Under the pieces are notes generated by a model. The model made no database searches, was not told the DNA's origin, and saw only the letters and a program-made list of their open reading frames with translations. From Nitratireductor thuwali (GTDB lineage: Bacteria; Pseudomonadota; Alphaproteobacteria; Rhizobiales; Rhizobiaceae): DNA of 64,000 nt. The number at the start of each line of letters is the position of its first letter. The stretch's first letter is position 1. This document shows, piece by piece, positions 54,502 through 63,869 of the stretch. The translations under genes and the position numbers were made by a program. The stretch is from assembly GCF_036621415.1 (NCBI RefSeq), contig NZ_CP030941.1:3594001-3658000 (forward strand). Direction: 5' to 3'.

Positions 54502-56604
54502 ATGAACACGCGCAGCAATATCCATATCGGTCATTCCGCCTGTCCGCACGACTGCCCGTCCACTTGCGCACTCGATGTCGAGGTCGTCGAGGGCAGGCTG
54601 GGGCGCGTGCACGGGTCGAAGGACAACAGCTACACCGCCGGCGTGATCTGCGCCAAGGTCGCCCGCTATGCCGAACGTGTGCATCACCCCGACCGCCTGC
54701 TGAAACCGCTGGTGCGGGCGGGCGCGAAGGGCGAGGGGGCCTGGAAGGAGGCAAGCTGGGAAGCCGCGCTGGATCTCATCGCGGAGCGATTCGCGAGAGC
54801 CGAGGAACGGCACGGCAGCGAGACCGTCTGGCCATACCAATATGCCGGCACGATGGGTCTGGTGCAGCGCGACTCGATCCACCGCCTGCGCCATGCCAGG
54901 CGCTATTCCAATCAGTTCGACACGATTTGCACCAATCCCGCCTGGACCGGCTGGATGATGGGCGCAGGCGCGCTGCGCGGTCCCGATCCACGCGAAATGG
55001 CCAAATCCGATTGCGTGGTGATCTGGGGCACCAACGCGGTTGCCACGCAGGTCAACGTCATGACCCATGCGATCAAGGCGCGAAAGGAGCGCGGCGCCAG
55101 GATCGTGGTCGTCGACGTCTACGACAACGCCACGATGAAGCAGGCCGACATGGCGCTGGTCGTAAAGCCCGGCACCGACGGGGCGCTTGCCTGCGCGGTG
55201 ATGCACGTTCTCTTCCGCGACGGACTGGCCGACCGTGATTTTATGGCTAAGTACGCCGACGATCCCGCCGGCCTCGAAGCGCACCTTGCAACCCGCACAC
55301 CCGAGTGGGCGGCCGAAATCACCGGCCTGCCGGCTGCCGAGATCGAGGCCTTCGCAAAACTCGTCGGCGAAACCAAACGGACATTCTTCCGCCTCGGCTA
55401 CGGCTTCACCCGAAACCGCAACGGCGCGGTGAACATGCACGCGGCGCTTTCCATCGCCACGGTGACGGGCGCCTGGCAATATGAGGGCGGCGGCGCGTTC
55501 CACTCCAATTCGTCGATCTTCGGGCTCGACAAGACGCTGGTGGAGGGCCTGGCCTACAAGGATCCGCATATCCGCTCGCTCGACCAGTCGCAGATCGGCC
55601 GCGTGCTGACGGGCGATGCGCAGGCCCTCCACGGCGGCCCGCCGGTGACGGCCATGCTGATCCAGAACACCAACCCCGCCAATGTCGCGCCCGAGCAGCG
55701 GCTGGTGAAGCGCGGCTTTGAGCGCGACGATCTCTTCGTCGCCGTGCACGAGCAATTCATGACCGATACGGCGAAGCTCGCCGATGTGGTGCTGCCGGCC
55801 ACCATGTTCGTGGAGCATGACGACATCTATCGCGGGGGCGGGCACCAGCACATCCTGCTGGGGCCGAAGCTGATCGACCCGCCCGGCGAGGCCCGCGAAA
55901 ACCTGTTCGTGATCGAGGAACTGGCGAAACGCCTTGGCGTCGATCATTTCGACGGTTTCGGCATGAGCGCGCGGCAGCACCTGGACTGGATGCTTGGCAA
56001 GCGCGGGCTCGGCAGCTTCGACAGTTTCCGCAAGGAGCGCTGGGCCGATGTCCAGCCCGATTTCGAGACGGCCCATTTCGTCAAGGGTTTCGGCCATGCG
56101 GACGGCAAGTTCCGCTTCCGACCGGACTGGACCGGCACCGCCGCGCCCAACCGCCCGCCCGAATCGATCGGCATCCAGGGACCGCACGAGCGCCTGCCGG
56201 AATTTCCCGACCATGTGGATTTCATCGAGGCGGCCGATGCCGAGCATCCGTTCCGGCTCGCCACCTCGCCGGCGCGCACTTTCCTCAATTCGAGCTTTGC
56301 CGAGACGCCCGGCTCCATCAAGCGGGAAGGGCGGCCCGAACTGATGCTGCACCCCGAAGACGCCGCCATGCTCGGGCTCGCCGCCGGCGACCGCGTCGAG
56401 ATCGGCAATCCGCGCGGTGAGGTCGTCCTGCATGCGAAAATATTCGAAGGCCTGCACCGTGGCGTCGTCGTGGCCGAGGGCATCTGGCCCAACAGCACCC
56501 ATGAACGCGGCGAGGGCATCAACGTCCTCACCGGCGCGGACGCCATCGCACCCTACGGCGGTGCTGCATTCCACGACACGAAGGTGTGGGTGAGGGCAGT
56601 CTGA
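54502..56604 (+). CDS. molybdopterin oxidoreductase with N-terminal 4Fe-4S site
   Basis: A 700-residue protein of the DMSO reductase/formate dehydrogenase superfamily. Cys14, Cys18, Cys22 and Cys50 (C-x3-C-x3-C-x27-C) form a 4Fe-4S site. The molybdopterin-binding fold follows, with VVIWGTNAVATQVN and IVVVDVYDNATMKQAD, and a C-terminal dinucleotide-binding domain (LGLAAGDRVEIGNPRGEV). There is no Tat signal (it begins MNTRSNIHIGHSACPHDCP), so it is cytoplasmic. No electron-transfer subunit gene lies alongside. Substrate unknown; the Mo ligand was not assigned. The family is found across rhizobia. Confidence 0.87.
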   Translation: MNTRSNIHIGHSACPHDCPSTCALDVEVVEGRLGRVHGSKDNSYTAGVICAKVARYAERVHHPDRLLKPLVRAGAKGEGAWKEASWEAALDLIAERFARAEERHGSETVWPYQYAGTMGLVQRDSIHRLRHARRYSNQFDTICTNPAWTGWMMGAGALRGPDPREMAKSDCVVIWGTNAVATQVNVMTHAIKARKERGARIVVVDVYDNATMKQADMALVVKPGTDGALACAVMHVLFRDGLADRDFMAKYADDPAGLEAHLATRTPEWAAEITGLPAAEIEAFAKLVGETKRTFFRLGYGFTRNRNGAVNMHAALSIATVTGAWQYEGGGAFHSNSSIFGLDKTLVEGLAYKDPHIRSLDQSQIGRVLTGDAQALHGGPPVTAMLIQNTNPANVAPEQRLVKRGFERDDLFVAVHEQFMTDTAKLADVVLPATMFVEHDDIYRGGGHQHILLGPKLIDPPGEARENLFVIEELAKRLGVDHFDGFGMSARQHLDWMLGKRGLGSFDSFRKERWADVQPDFETAHFVKGFGHADGKFRFRPDWTGTAAPNRPPESIGIQGPHERLPEFPDHVDFIEAADAEHPFRLATSPARTFLNSSFAETPGSIKREGRPELMLHPEDAAMLGLAAGDRVEIGNPRGEVVLHAKIFEGLHRGVVVAEGIWPNSTHERGEGINVLTGADAIAPYGGAAFHDTKVWVRAV

Positions 56605-56607
56605 CAG

Positions 56608-56684
56608 TGGCGATCCCGGCAGGATTCGAACCTGCGACCATCGGCTTAGAAGGCCGGTGCTCTATCCAGCTGAGCTACGGGACC
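56608..56684 (-). tRNA. tRNA-Arg (anticodon TCT)
   Basis: Reading the minus strand from 56684, an acceptor stem GGTCCCG pairs with CGGGATC (one G-T), D-arm GCTC/GAGC, anticodon loop CTTCTAA with anticodon TCT, T-arm GCAGG-TTCGAAT-CCTGC, discriminator G and encoded CCA (56608-56610). The first pair of the anticodon stem (C-A) is mismatched. 77 bases including CCA. It decodes AGA, so arginine. Confidence 0.95.
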
Positions 56685-56702
56685 GGCGCGCGGACGGCGT
56701 AA

Positions 56703-57008
56703 TCAGTGCGTCCACGGGACCTTGCGGTCATAGCGGAAATTTTCCGCGTAGGAAACCTGACGACGCTTCGGCGCCTTTGCCTCTTCCAGACGGAAGGCGA
56801 TGCCGTTCTTCTGGGCGTAGGCGACGGCCTCTTCCTTCGTAGCGAAGGTAAGGCGAACCTGGCTCTTCATGTCGGATGACGAGGTGTAGCCCATCAGCGG
56901 ATCGATCTTGCGGGGCGCCTCGGGCTCGAACTCGAGTACCCAATGGCCTGATTTGGCGGTACCGGATTGCATGGCCGTCCTTGCTGGGCTGTAGATGCGC
57001 GCGGACAC
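56703..57008 (-). CDS. NADH dehydrogenase (complex I) NDUFS4-like accessory subunit
   Basis: A 101-residue protein of the ETC complex I subunit family (NDUFS4, 18 kDa). Seen: SARIYSPARTAMQSG at the N-terminus, HWVLEFEPEAPRKIDPLMGYTSSSD, LTFATKEEAVAYAQKNGI and the end YAENFRYDRKVPWTH. In mitochondria NDUFS4 stabilises the NADH-oxidising arm; alphaproteobacteria carry it outside the nuo cluster, as here. GTG 57008 is the start. It lies between two tRNA genes on the same strand. Confidence 0.9.
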   Translation of the reverse strand: MSARIYSPARTAMQSGTAKSGHWVLEFEPEAPRKIDPLMGYTSSSDMKSQVRLTFATKEEAVAYAQKNGIAFRLEEAKAPKRRQVSYAENFRYDRKVPWTH

Positions 57009-57186
57009 GTTCGACCCTCTTGCTTGCTACTGCTTCTGGAACGCCTTGCGTCCGTCGGACGCGCAAAGGAGCTCCATCTTCTTGCTTTCCGCATCGATGC
57101 GGATGTCAGGCAATTCCGCCTGACGGATAATGCTGCCGCGGCCGAAAGAGACAGGCGAAAAGCCCCTCGACGGCCAGGGATGTCGA

Positions 57187-57263
<77 letters not shown>

Positions 57264-57372
57264 GATCGTGGTCTCATTAGGGGCTCGCGCAGCAGGGCGC
57301 AAGGGGCAATGCGAACAATCGCAGCATTGCCCCGCGGCCTATGCGGAAGGCAGCGCCGGCCGCAGGCCACGA

Positions 57373-58065
57373 TCAATGCTGGCCGGTTTCGAAGCGGGCG
57401 ACGACTTCGGCCGCAAGCGGGCGGGTGATGCGCGTTTTTCGCTCGAGCGCTGCACGGTCGAGCTCTTCGACCACCCGCTGTACGGTGGACAGCGAGCGCT
57501 CGATGCGGCGGGTGACGAACTGCACGACATGCGGTTCGACCGAAACCTGCCTGTCGGCGAACAGCTTTACCAGGACGCCGGCGAGCAGCATGTCGTCTGG
57601 CTCGTCTATCTCGACGGTCGCCGCCGCCTGCAGGCGGGAGCGCAGGTCCGGCAGTTCGACGCCCCAGCCAAGCGGAAAGCGCCGTGCGGTCAGAAGCAGG
57701 TGGCTGTCGGAGCCGCGCACGGCATTGATGAGGTGGAACAGGCCCTTTTCATCAAGGCCCGGGCGATCCGCATCCTCGATGAGGAGCGGCCGGGTTTCGG
57801 CGAGCGCCAGAAAGGCGGGATCGATTGCGCTGGCCGGAGCGATTGCTGCCCCCGTCGCCTCCGCCCATATGGCGGCCAGGTGCGTTTTGCCGGAGCCGGC
57901 GGGGCCTGCCAGCACCGTGACGGGCGACGGCCAGCCCGGCCAGGCTTCGATCAGTGCAACCGCGCGCTCGTTGGAGGGCGTGACGACAAGATCGTCGCGC
58001 GAATGCGCCGGACCGTGGGCAAGATCGAGCGGCAATTGCCGGGGCGCGTGGCGGTCGCGCGTCAT
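57373..58065 (-). CDS. hdaA: DnaA-related regulatory inactivation protein HdaA
   Basis: A 230-residue AAA+ protein resembling the ATPase core of DnaA. Seen: QLPLDLAHGPAHSRDDLVV (a clamp-binding-type QLPLDL near the start), Walker A GPAGSGKTHL, DAD-type Walker B region LLIEDADRPGLDE, and the sensor-like RFPLGWGVELPDLRSRL. HdaA in Caulobacter turns over DnaA-ATP when bound to the sliding clamp. ATG 58065 overlaps the perM stop by 4 bases. It has no DNA-binding domain IV, which fits HdaA rather than DnaA. Confidence 0.88.
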   Translation of the reverse strand: MTRDRHAPRQLPLDLAHGPAHSRDDLVVTPSNERAVALIEAWPGWPSPVTVLAGPAGSGKTHLAAIWAEATGAAIAPASAIDPAFLALAETRPLLIEDADRPGLDEKGLFHLINAVRGSDSHLLLTARRFPLGWGVELPDLRSRLQAAATVEIDEPDDMLLAGVLVKLFADRQVSVEPHVVQFVTRRIERSLSTVQRVVEELDRAALERKTRITRPLAAEVVARFETGQH

Positions 58066-59207
58066 CGGGCTTCGCGATTGTTGATTCCGCCGGTTTCGCT
58101 TTGGCCATAATAAAGGGGCGATTCCAGATAGCGGGCAATCGCGAAGCGGATCAGAACCGCGATCGCCGCGGCTGTGGGAACGGCGATGAGCAGGCCGACG
58201 AAGCCGAACAGAAAGCTGAACGCGAAGAGCGAGAACATGAGCCACACGGGATGCAGGCCGACGCTGCGGCCGATCAGCTTGGGCTGGAGGATATTGCCCT
58301 CGACGAACTGGCCGGAGAAAAAGATCGCCGCAACGGCTGCCACCCAATACCATTCGGGCCAGAACTGGACGAAGGCCACGCCAAGGGCAAGCGCCAGCCC
58401 GACCAGCGAGCCGACATAGGGGACGAAGCTGATGAGGCCGGCGGCCAGCCCGATCAGCAGGCCGAAATTGAGGCCCACCAGGGTGAGCCCGACGGCATAG
58501 TAGACGCCGAGGATGAGGCACAGCGTGCCCTGTCCGCGCACGAAGCCGGCGGTTGCCGTGTTGATGTCGCGCGCGATCTGACGCACGGTTTCCACATGAT
58601 CGCGCGGAATCCAGCTATCGACGCGGGCGATCATGCGGTCCCAGTCCAGCAGCATGTAGAAGGCGACCACCGGGGTGACGACGAACAGGCTGGCAAGGTT
58701 GACCAGTGCGACGCCGGAACTCCAAACCGATCCGAACAAGGCGGCGACGAAGCCGGTCCCCTGGGCCAACAGCGTGGACAGGCCATCACGCAAAGCTGCC
58801 GATTCGACGCCCAGCGTCTGCTCGAACCAGTTCGGATCGAGCGTGGTGACCATCTCCTGCAGGCGCGAGAGATAGTCCGGAAGCCGGCCGAGAAAGCCCA
58901 GTAGCTGATTGCCGAGCACCGGCACGATGATCATGAGCGCCAGCGCCAGCGCGATCACGAACGCGATCAGGATCAGCGCCGTCGCCAGCGTGCGCGACAG
59001 ACCGAGGCGCTCGAGGCGGTCGGCGACCGGATCGAGGAAATAGGCCACCACCATGCCGGCCAGGAAAGGCAGCAGGATGGAGCTGAAGACGTAGAGAAAC
59101 AGGATGAGAATCGCCGCGGCCGCGGTCCAGAAGGCAAACTGACGCTTCAGCCGCCACCCCTGCGGCTGTCCGCCGGCTTCTTCCATTTCAGGGGGCGATG
59201 TCGACAT
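58062..59207 (-). CDS. AI-2E family transporter (PerM/TqsA-like)
   Basis: A 381-residue inner membrane protein with about seven or eight helices in the family pattern. N-terminal hydrophobic FWTAAAAILILFLYVFSSIL and the FLAGMVVAYFLDPVADRLE region; C-terminal core with GVYYAVGLTLVGLNFGLLIG, LISFVPYVGSLVG and FVEGNILQPKLIGRSVGLHP. Members have been linked to autoinducer-2 export and ion transport, but the substrate here is unknown. Overlaps both neighbours: the pgsA-like gene by 20 bases and hdaA by 4. Confidence 0.9.
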   Translation of the reverse strand: MSTSPPEMEEAGGQPQGWRLKRQFAFWTAAAAILILFLYVFSSILLPFLAGMVVAYFLDPVADRLERLGLSRTLATALILIAFVIALALALMIIVPVLGNQLLGFLGRLPDYLSRLQEMVTTLDPNWFEQTLGVESAALRDGLSTLLAQGTGFVAALFGSVWSSGVALVNLASLFVVTPVVAFYMLLDWDRMIARVDSWIPRDHVETVRQIARDINTATAGFVRGQGTLCLILGVYYAVGLTLVGLNFGLLIGLAAGLISFVPYVGSLVGLALALGVAFVQFWPEWYWVAAVAAIFFSGQFVEGNILQPKLIGRSVGLHPVWLMFSLFAFSFLFGFVGLLIAVPTAAAIAVLIRFAIARYLESPLYYGQSETGGINNREAR

Positions 59208-59736
59208 AGCCGCTCATATGTTTGATCCAGTGCACGAGATAGGCCGCGCCGGAAGCCACGGTCAAGAGCCCGCACAGGTAGATAAGCCCGTCGTGGAATG
59301 GTCCGAAGGAATATTCCAGCGAAAGCTCGGCGAGGATCATCGCGGCGACCATTATCTGCGCAAGCGTATTGGCCTTGGAGACGAACAACGGCTTCATCTC
59401 GACCGGATTGCCCATAATGGTGGCAAGAAGGACGCCGCCGACGATCAGCGCATCGCGCGAGACTGCGGCTATGACGAGCCAGAGCGGCAGATGTCCCGTA
59501 TAGCCCAGCACCAGGAAGACGCTGACGAGCAGCAATTTGTCGGCGATGGGGTCGAGATAGGCGCCGAGTTCGGTACGCTGATTGAACTGACGCGCGATGA
59601 AGCCGTCCACGCCGTCGGAGATCCCGGCCAGCAGAAAGCCGGCGAACGCCCAGCCGACATTGTCGGTCAGGAGCGCGAAGACCACCGCGGGGACGAGCAC
59701 GAAGCGCATTAGCGTGATAATGTTGGGGATGGTCAA
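59188..59736 (-). CDS. CDP-alcohol phosphatidyltransferase family protein (PgsA-like)
   Basis: A 182-residue membrane protein. Begins TIPNIITLMRFVLVPAVVF, and the signature is SDGVDGFIARQFNQRTELGAYLDPIADK. That motif (DG-x2-AR-x8-G-x3-D-x3-D) marks the family, in which members make phosphatidylglycerophosphate or related lipids. It differs from the true pgsA at 46.7 kb, so it may be a cardiolipin- or lysyl-PG-pathway paralogue (inference). Start TTG 59736, preceded by GGGAGAG. Divergent from purM by 216 bases. Confidence 0.8.
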   Translation of the reverse strand: MTIPNIITLMRFVLVPAVVFALLTDNVGWAFAGFLLAGISDGVDGFIARQFNQRTELGAYLDPIADKLLLVSVFLVLGYTGHLPLWLVIAAVSRDALIVGGVLLATIMGNPVEMKPLFVSKANTLAQIMVAAMILAELSLEYSFGPFHDGLIYLCGLLTVASGAAYLVHWIKHMSGYVDIAP

Positions 59737-59952
59737 TCCGGTCTCTCCCTCGCCCGACCTTTCCTGATGGCTGCGGCGTCGTGCATAGATGACGCCCGCG
59801 CCCGGTCCCTTCAAGGGGAAAGATTGGTCCACGCGGGCAGAGGGAATTGGCCTGTGCGCGATCGCCGCGCAGCCTTGCAGGCCGCGCCCGCGCATGCCAA
59901 TAGCCGGGGAGAAGCCGCCAGGCCATGGGCCTGAAGGAAACAGAGGCGGGTC

Positions 59953-61017
59953 ATGAGCGAAAAGAAAAACGGTCTCTCCTATGCGAAGGCCGGCGTCGAT
60001 ATCGACGCCGGCAATGCGATGGTGGAAAAGATAAAGCCGCTGGTGCGCTCCACGCGCAGGCCGGGCGCCGATGGCGAAATCGGCGGCTTCGGCGGACTCT
60101 TCGACCTCAAGGCCGCCGGCTTCACCGATCCGATCCTGATCGCTGCCAATGACGGTGTCGGGACCAAGCTGAAGATCGCCATCGAGGCCGGCAGGCACGA
60201 CACGGTCGGCATCGACCTCGTCGCCATGTGCGTCAACGATCTGGTGGTGCAGGGGGCCGAACCGCTGTTCTTCCTCGACTATTTCGCCACCGGCAAGCTC
60301 GACCCCGAGCACGGTGCCGCCATCGTGTCGGGCATCGCCGAGGGCTGCCGCCAAGCCGGCTGCGCGCTGATCGGCGGCGAGACGGCGGAAATGCCCGGCA
60401 TGTATCAAGGCGAAGATTACGACCTGGCAGGTTTTGCCGTGGGGGCGGCCGAGCGCGGCAGGCTGCTGCCCACCAACGACGTCGTCGAAGGCGACGTGAT
60501 CCTCGGCCTGGCCTCCTCCGGCGTTCACTCCAACGGGTTTTCGCTCGTGCGCAAGATCGTCGAGTTGAGCGGACTCGGCTGGCGCGACGAAGCGCCCTTC
60601 GCCGGCGGCAAGTCCCTCGGCGAAGCCCTGCTGGAGCCGACCCGCATCTACGTGAAGCCGCTCCTCTCCGCGATTTCCGGCACCCATGGCATCAAGGCGC
60701 TGGCCCATATTACCGGCGGCGGCTTTCCCGAGAATATCCCGCGCGTCCTGTCGGCCGAATACGCCGCCGAGATCGATCTCGATGCCATCGAAGCGCCGCC
60801 GGTCTTCTCGTGGCTTGCCGAAACGGGCGGGGTGGAAGCCAGCGAAATGCTGCGCACCTTCAATTGCGGTATCGGCATGATCGCCGTCGTGGCGGCGGGG
60901 CAGGCCGCCCAGGTGGCTGCCGTCCTGCAGAAGGAGGGCGAGCATGTCACCACGCTCGGCCGCATATGCCCGCGCCGCGAGCACGGCGTGATCTACAACG
61001 GAGCGCTCCAGCTATGA
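59953..61017 (+). CDS. purM: phosphoribosylformylglycinamidine cyclo-ligase
   Basis: A 354-residue enzyme making aminoimidazole ribotide. [19 protein letters not shown], the glycine-rich [20 protein letters not shown], and [20 protein letters not shown] are typical PurM. The end [20 protein letters not shown] is intact. purN overlaps its stop by 4 bases (ATGA). Ribosome site AGGCGGG lies 4 bases before the ATG. Confidence 0.97.
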   Translation: MSEKKNGLSYAKAGVDIDAGNAMVEKIKPLVRSTRRPGADGEIGGFGGLFDLKAAGFTDPILIAANDGVGTKLKIAIEAGRHDTVGIDLVAMCVNDLVVQGAEPLFFLDYFATGKLDPEHGAAIVSGIAEGCRQAGCALIGGETAEMPGMYQGEDYDLAGFAVGAAERGRLLPTNDVVEGDVILGLASSGVHSNGFSLVRKIVELSGLGWRDEAPFAGGKSLGEALLEPTRIYVKPLLSAISGTHGIKALAHITGGGFPENIPRVLSAEYAAEIDLDAIEAPPVFSWLAETGGVEASEMLRTFNCGIGMIAVVAAGQAAQVAAVLQKEGEHVTTLGRICPRREHGVIYNGALQL

Positions 61018-61721
61018 CCGCAAGGAAAACGGCAATCCTGATTTCCGGCCGAGGCTCCAATATGAGCTCGCTCATCCGCGCCGCGGCGGAGGCCGATTAT
61101 CCGGCCGAAATCTGCGGCGTCATCTCCGACAATGCAGACGCGCCGGGGCTGGCGGCGGCCGAGGCGGCCGGCATTCCGGCGCTTGCCGTTACGCGCGGGG
61201 CGTTTCCGGATCGGCAGGCTTACGAGGCGGCCCTTGACGAGGCGCTTGCCGGTCTCGGCGCGGAAATCGTCTGCCTGGCCGGCTTCATGCGCATCCTGAG
61301 CCCCGATTTCGTGGGCCGCTTCCAAGGGCGGATGATCAACATCCATCCGTCCCTGCTGCCGCTGTTCAAGGGATTGGAGACGCATAAGCGGGTGCTTGAA
61401 GCCGGCATGCGCATCCACGGCTGCACCGTCCACTTCGTCACCGCGGAGATGGACGACGGTCCTATCATCGCGCAGGCCGCCATCCCTGTTCTGCCGCAGG
61501 ACGACGAGGAAAAGCTCGCCGCCCGGATCCTGAAGATGGAGCACAGGATATATCCGCTCGCCCTGGCGCTGGTCGCCTCGGGCAAGGCGCGGATGGAGGG
61601 TGGGCGCACGGTTTTCGACCGGAATGCCAATATCGGCTGGGGCGAAACGGCCGCCCTGACAGTGCCGTCCTCAATCGAGGACGTATTCGACCTGGAAGAC
61701 CTCGCCCGGCTGACGCCCTGA
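61014..61721 (+). CDS. purN: phosphoribosylglycinamide formyltransferase
   Basis: A 235-residue folate-dependent enzyme for step 3 of purine synthesis. [11 protein letters not shown] near the N-terminus, catalytic Asn/His in [13 protein letters not shown] and Asp in [18 protein letters not shown]-terminal extension of about 25 residues ([17 protein letters not shown]) goes beyond the E. coli enzyme (212). Translation is coupled to purM by an ATGA overlap, the usual purMN pair. Confidence 0.96.
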   Translation: MTARKTAILISGRGSNMSSLIRAAAEADYPAEICGVISDNADAPGLAAAEAAGIPALAVTRGAFPDRQAYEAALDEALAGLGAEIVCLAGFMRILSPDFVGRFQGRMINIHPSLLPLFKGLETHKRVLEAGMRIHGCTVHFVTAEMDDGPIIAQAAIPVLPQDDEEKLAARILKMEHRIYPLALALVASGKARMEGGRTVFDRNANIGWGETAALTVPSSIEDVFDLEDLARLTP

Positions 61722-61837
61722 GGCTCGATCGGCCGGCAGGCGCCGGGACCCGATAGGCACACGCAACCTTCGCGAGCGGTGGAACATTCGCCGGGGACGG
61801 AGGTTCCGCGAGGGAGTCCAAGCCACAGGAGGGAAGG

Positions 61838-62041
61838 ATGACCATCGCCCGCGTTACCGAAATATCCGCGACATCGCCCGACAGCTTCGACGACGCCGTC
61901 AAGCAAGGGATCGGCCGGGCCTCGAAGACGCTACGCAACATAACCAGTGCCTGGGTGAAGGACCAGAATGTCGAGATCGACGGCGACAAGGTTGCCGCCT
62001 ACCGCGTCAACCTGGCCGTCACGTTCATCTTGGACGACTGA
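61838..62041 (+). CDS. dodecin flavoprotein
   Basis: A 67-residue dodecin, a dodecameric flavin (or coenzyme A) binding storage protein. VTEISATSPDSFDDAV at the N-terminus and AYRVNLAVTFILDD at the end fit the family. The aromatic residue of SAWVKDQ near position 39 stacks on the flavin. The AGGAGGGAAGG ribosome site precedes ATG 61838. Separated from purN by 116 bases, so probably a separate unit. Confidence 0.92.
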   Translation: MTIARVTEISATSPDSFDDAVKQGIGRASKTLRNITSAWVKDQNVEIDGDKVAAYRVNLAVTFILDD

Positions 62042-62164
62042 CGGCTCTCGGCGCCTGGGCACCAATCGGGAAAACGAAGCTGCGGCAGGATGATAGACTG
62101 CCGCGGTGATTCAATTTGTCATCCCTGCCACGGGCATGGCGGCCGAGAGCTTCGTGCACGAGCA

Positions 62165-62258
62165 GCTAGATCAGTTCACCGTTTCAGAGCGCTGGACTGA
62201 TCTAGCGGTTTGGTTTTACGCCGGACCGAGACCGGTTTCCACTTTTCCTTGGATCGCT
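62165..62258. repeat. second mosaic palindromic repeat
   Basis: A perfect 11-bp inverted pair GCTAGATCAGT (62165-62175) and ACTGATCTAGC (62196-62206), 20 bases apart, encloses GTTTCAGAG. It is followed by an ACCGGTTTCCACTTTTCC-like half (near 62230-62248), familiar from rhizobial intergenic mosaic elements. It abuts the xseA stop codon at 62259. Its first part shares AGATCA..GTTTCAG with the element at 52.2 kb. Confidence 0.55.
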
Positions 62259-63818
62259 CTAAAACAGGCTGCCCTGCTTGCCCGGATCCTTGGCCCCGGT
62301 ATCTTTTCTGGGGCCCGCGACGGGTTTCCCCGCGATCACGGCACCTGCGATCTCGTCATAGAACTGAATGTGGACTTCCTGCCCGGCCGAAAGCTCCGCC
62401 GCACGCTTGACCGGCCGGTCGGATGCGTCCCTTACCAGCGCAAAACCGCGCTCCAGCACACCCTGGTAGGAGAGCGTCCTGGCCAATCGCTCGGTCTGAT
62501 CGAGCCGTCCGCGTGCGCCATCGAGCCGCTGCCTGACCACCCGGTCGAGCCGCCCCGTGGCCGCGTCCAGCTTTTGCCGGTTGAGCGCAATGCGTTCGGA
62601 CGTTACCCGCGGCGTGATCCGGCCGCCGTCGCGTTCGAGCCGTACCCGCTTGTTGCGCAGGAGGCCGGAAAAGACCACCGGCAGGCGCGCGCCGCATTGC
62701 GCTGCGCGGCGGCGCGCCTCGACGAGCCTGCGTTCGAGCGAGCCAATGGAAAGCCGCAGCCCTTCATGCTTGAGCCGCTTGCGCTGGGCGGAGGCGTGCA
62801 ATGCGCGCACGATGCGCCCGGCCGCTTCGTCGAAACGCCGCCGCGGCAAAGCAAAAAGCTGATCAGGCGAGGGCAGGGCGCGCGCCACCGCGCGCAGGCC
62901 TTGGCTCCGCCGGTCAAGGTCGCGCGAGATCGCGCCCTTGAGCCGTGCCGAAAGACGCGCGAGTCCGGCTTCGAGTTCGGCCTTCACCGGCACCGCCATC
63001 TCTGCGGCGCCCGTGGGCGTCGGTGCGCGCCGGTCGGCGGCCAGGTCGATCAGCGTCCAGTCGGTCTCATGCCCGACGGCCGATATGATCGGTATCTGCG
63101 AAGCGGCCACCGCGCGCACGACGGCTTCGTCGTTGAAGCCCCATAAATCCTCCAGGCTACCGCCGCCCCGCGCCACGATCAAAAGGTCTGGGCGTGGCAG
63201 TGGCCCGCCGGGGTCGAATGTGTTGAAGCCCGCGATCGCGCGTGAGACCTCCGCCCCCGCCGTCTCGCCCTGCACCCTTACGGGCCAGACCAGCACATGC
63301 ACCGGGAAACGGTCGGCGATGCGGTGGATGATATCGCGTATGACGGCGCCGGTGGGCGAGGTGACGACGCCGATCGTGCGCGGCATGAAGGGAAGGGGCC
63401 TCTTGCGCTCTTCGGCGAACAGCCCCTCCGCCCCGAGCTTGCGCTTGCGCTCCTCCAGAAGCGCCATCAGCGCGCCGGCACCGGCCGGCTCGATGCTTTC
63501 TATGACAATCTGGTATTTCGACGAGCCGGGATAGGTGGTCAGCTTGCCCGTCGCGATGACCTCGAGGCCCTCCTGCGGCAGGAATTTGAGCCTCGAGAAT
63601 ACGCCCTTCCAGATAACCGCTTCCAGCCGTGATCGCTCGTCCTTGAGCGAGAAATAGCAATGCCCCGAGGCGTGCGGGCCGCGGTAGCCCGAGATCTCGC
63701 CGCGCACGCGCACGTGGCCGAAGATGTCTTCGACCGTGCGCTTCAGGGCGATCGATATCTCGCTGACCGAGAATTCGGCAACATTGCTCAGCGAATCGGT
63801 GTTTTTCATATCAGACAT
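62259..63818 (-). CDS. xseA: exodeoxyribonuclease VII large subunit
   Basis: A 519-residue nuclease subunit. N-terminal OB-fold ([25 protein letters not shown]), catalytic core with [41 protein letters not shown] and [28 protein letters not shown], then a long coiled-coil C-terminal part and a Lys-rich tail. ATG 63818 was chosen; the frame is open to 63866 and overlaps the region just after the upstream gene's stop. xseB is not in the window. Confidence 0.93.
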   Translation of the reverse strand: MSDMKNTDSLSNVAEFSVSEISIALKRTVEDIFGHVRVRGEISGYRGPHASGHCYFSLKDERSRLEAVIWKGVFSRLKFLPQEGLEVIATGKLTTYPGSSKYQIVIESIEPAGAGALMALLEERKRKLGAEGLFAEERKRPLPFMPRTIGVVTSPTGAVIRDIIHRIADRFPVHVLVWPVRVQGETAGAEVSRAIAGFNTFDPGGPLPRPDLLIVARGGGSLEDLWGFNDEAVVRAVAASQIPIISAVGHETDWTLIDLAADRRAPTPTGAAEMAVPVKAELEAGLARLSARLKGAISRDLDRRSQGLRAVARALPSPDQLFALPRRRFDEAAGRIVRALHASAQRKRLKHEGLRLSIGSLERRLVEARRRAAQCGARLPVVFSGLLRNKRVRLERDGGRITPRVTSERIALNRQKLDAATGRLDRVVRQRLDGARGRLDQTERLARTLSYQGVLERGFALVRDASDRPVKRAAELSAGQEVHIQFYDEIAGAVIAGKPVAGPRKDTGAKDPGKQGSLF

Positions 63819-63869
63819 GCGGCCGATTGAGCGGTCTGGCGGCGGTCGGGTCAACCCCGGCGTCATCCA

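Noticed and set aside
53938..56574. An 878-residue open frame antisense to the molybdopterin oxidoreductase
   Set aside because: Shadow of a well-supported gene; no domains and biased composition.
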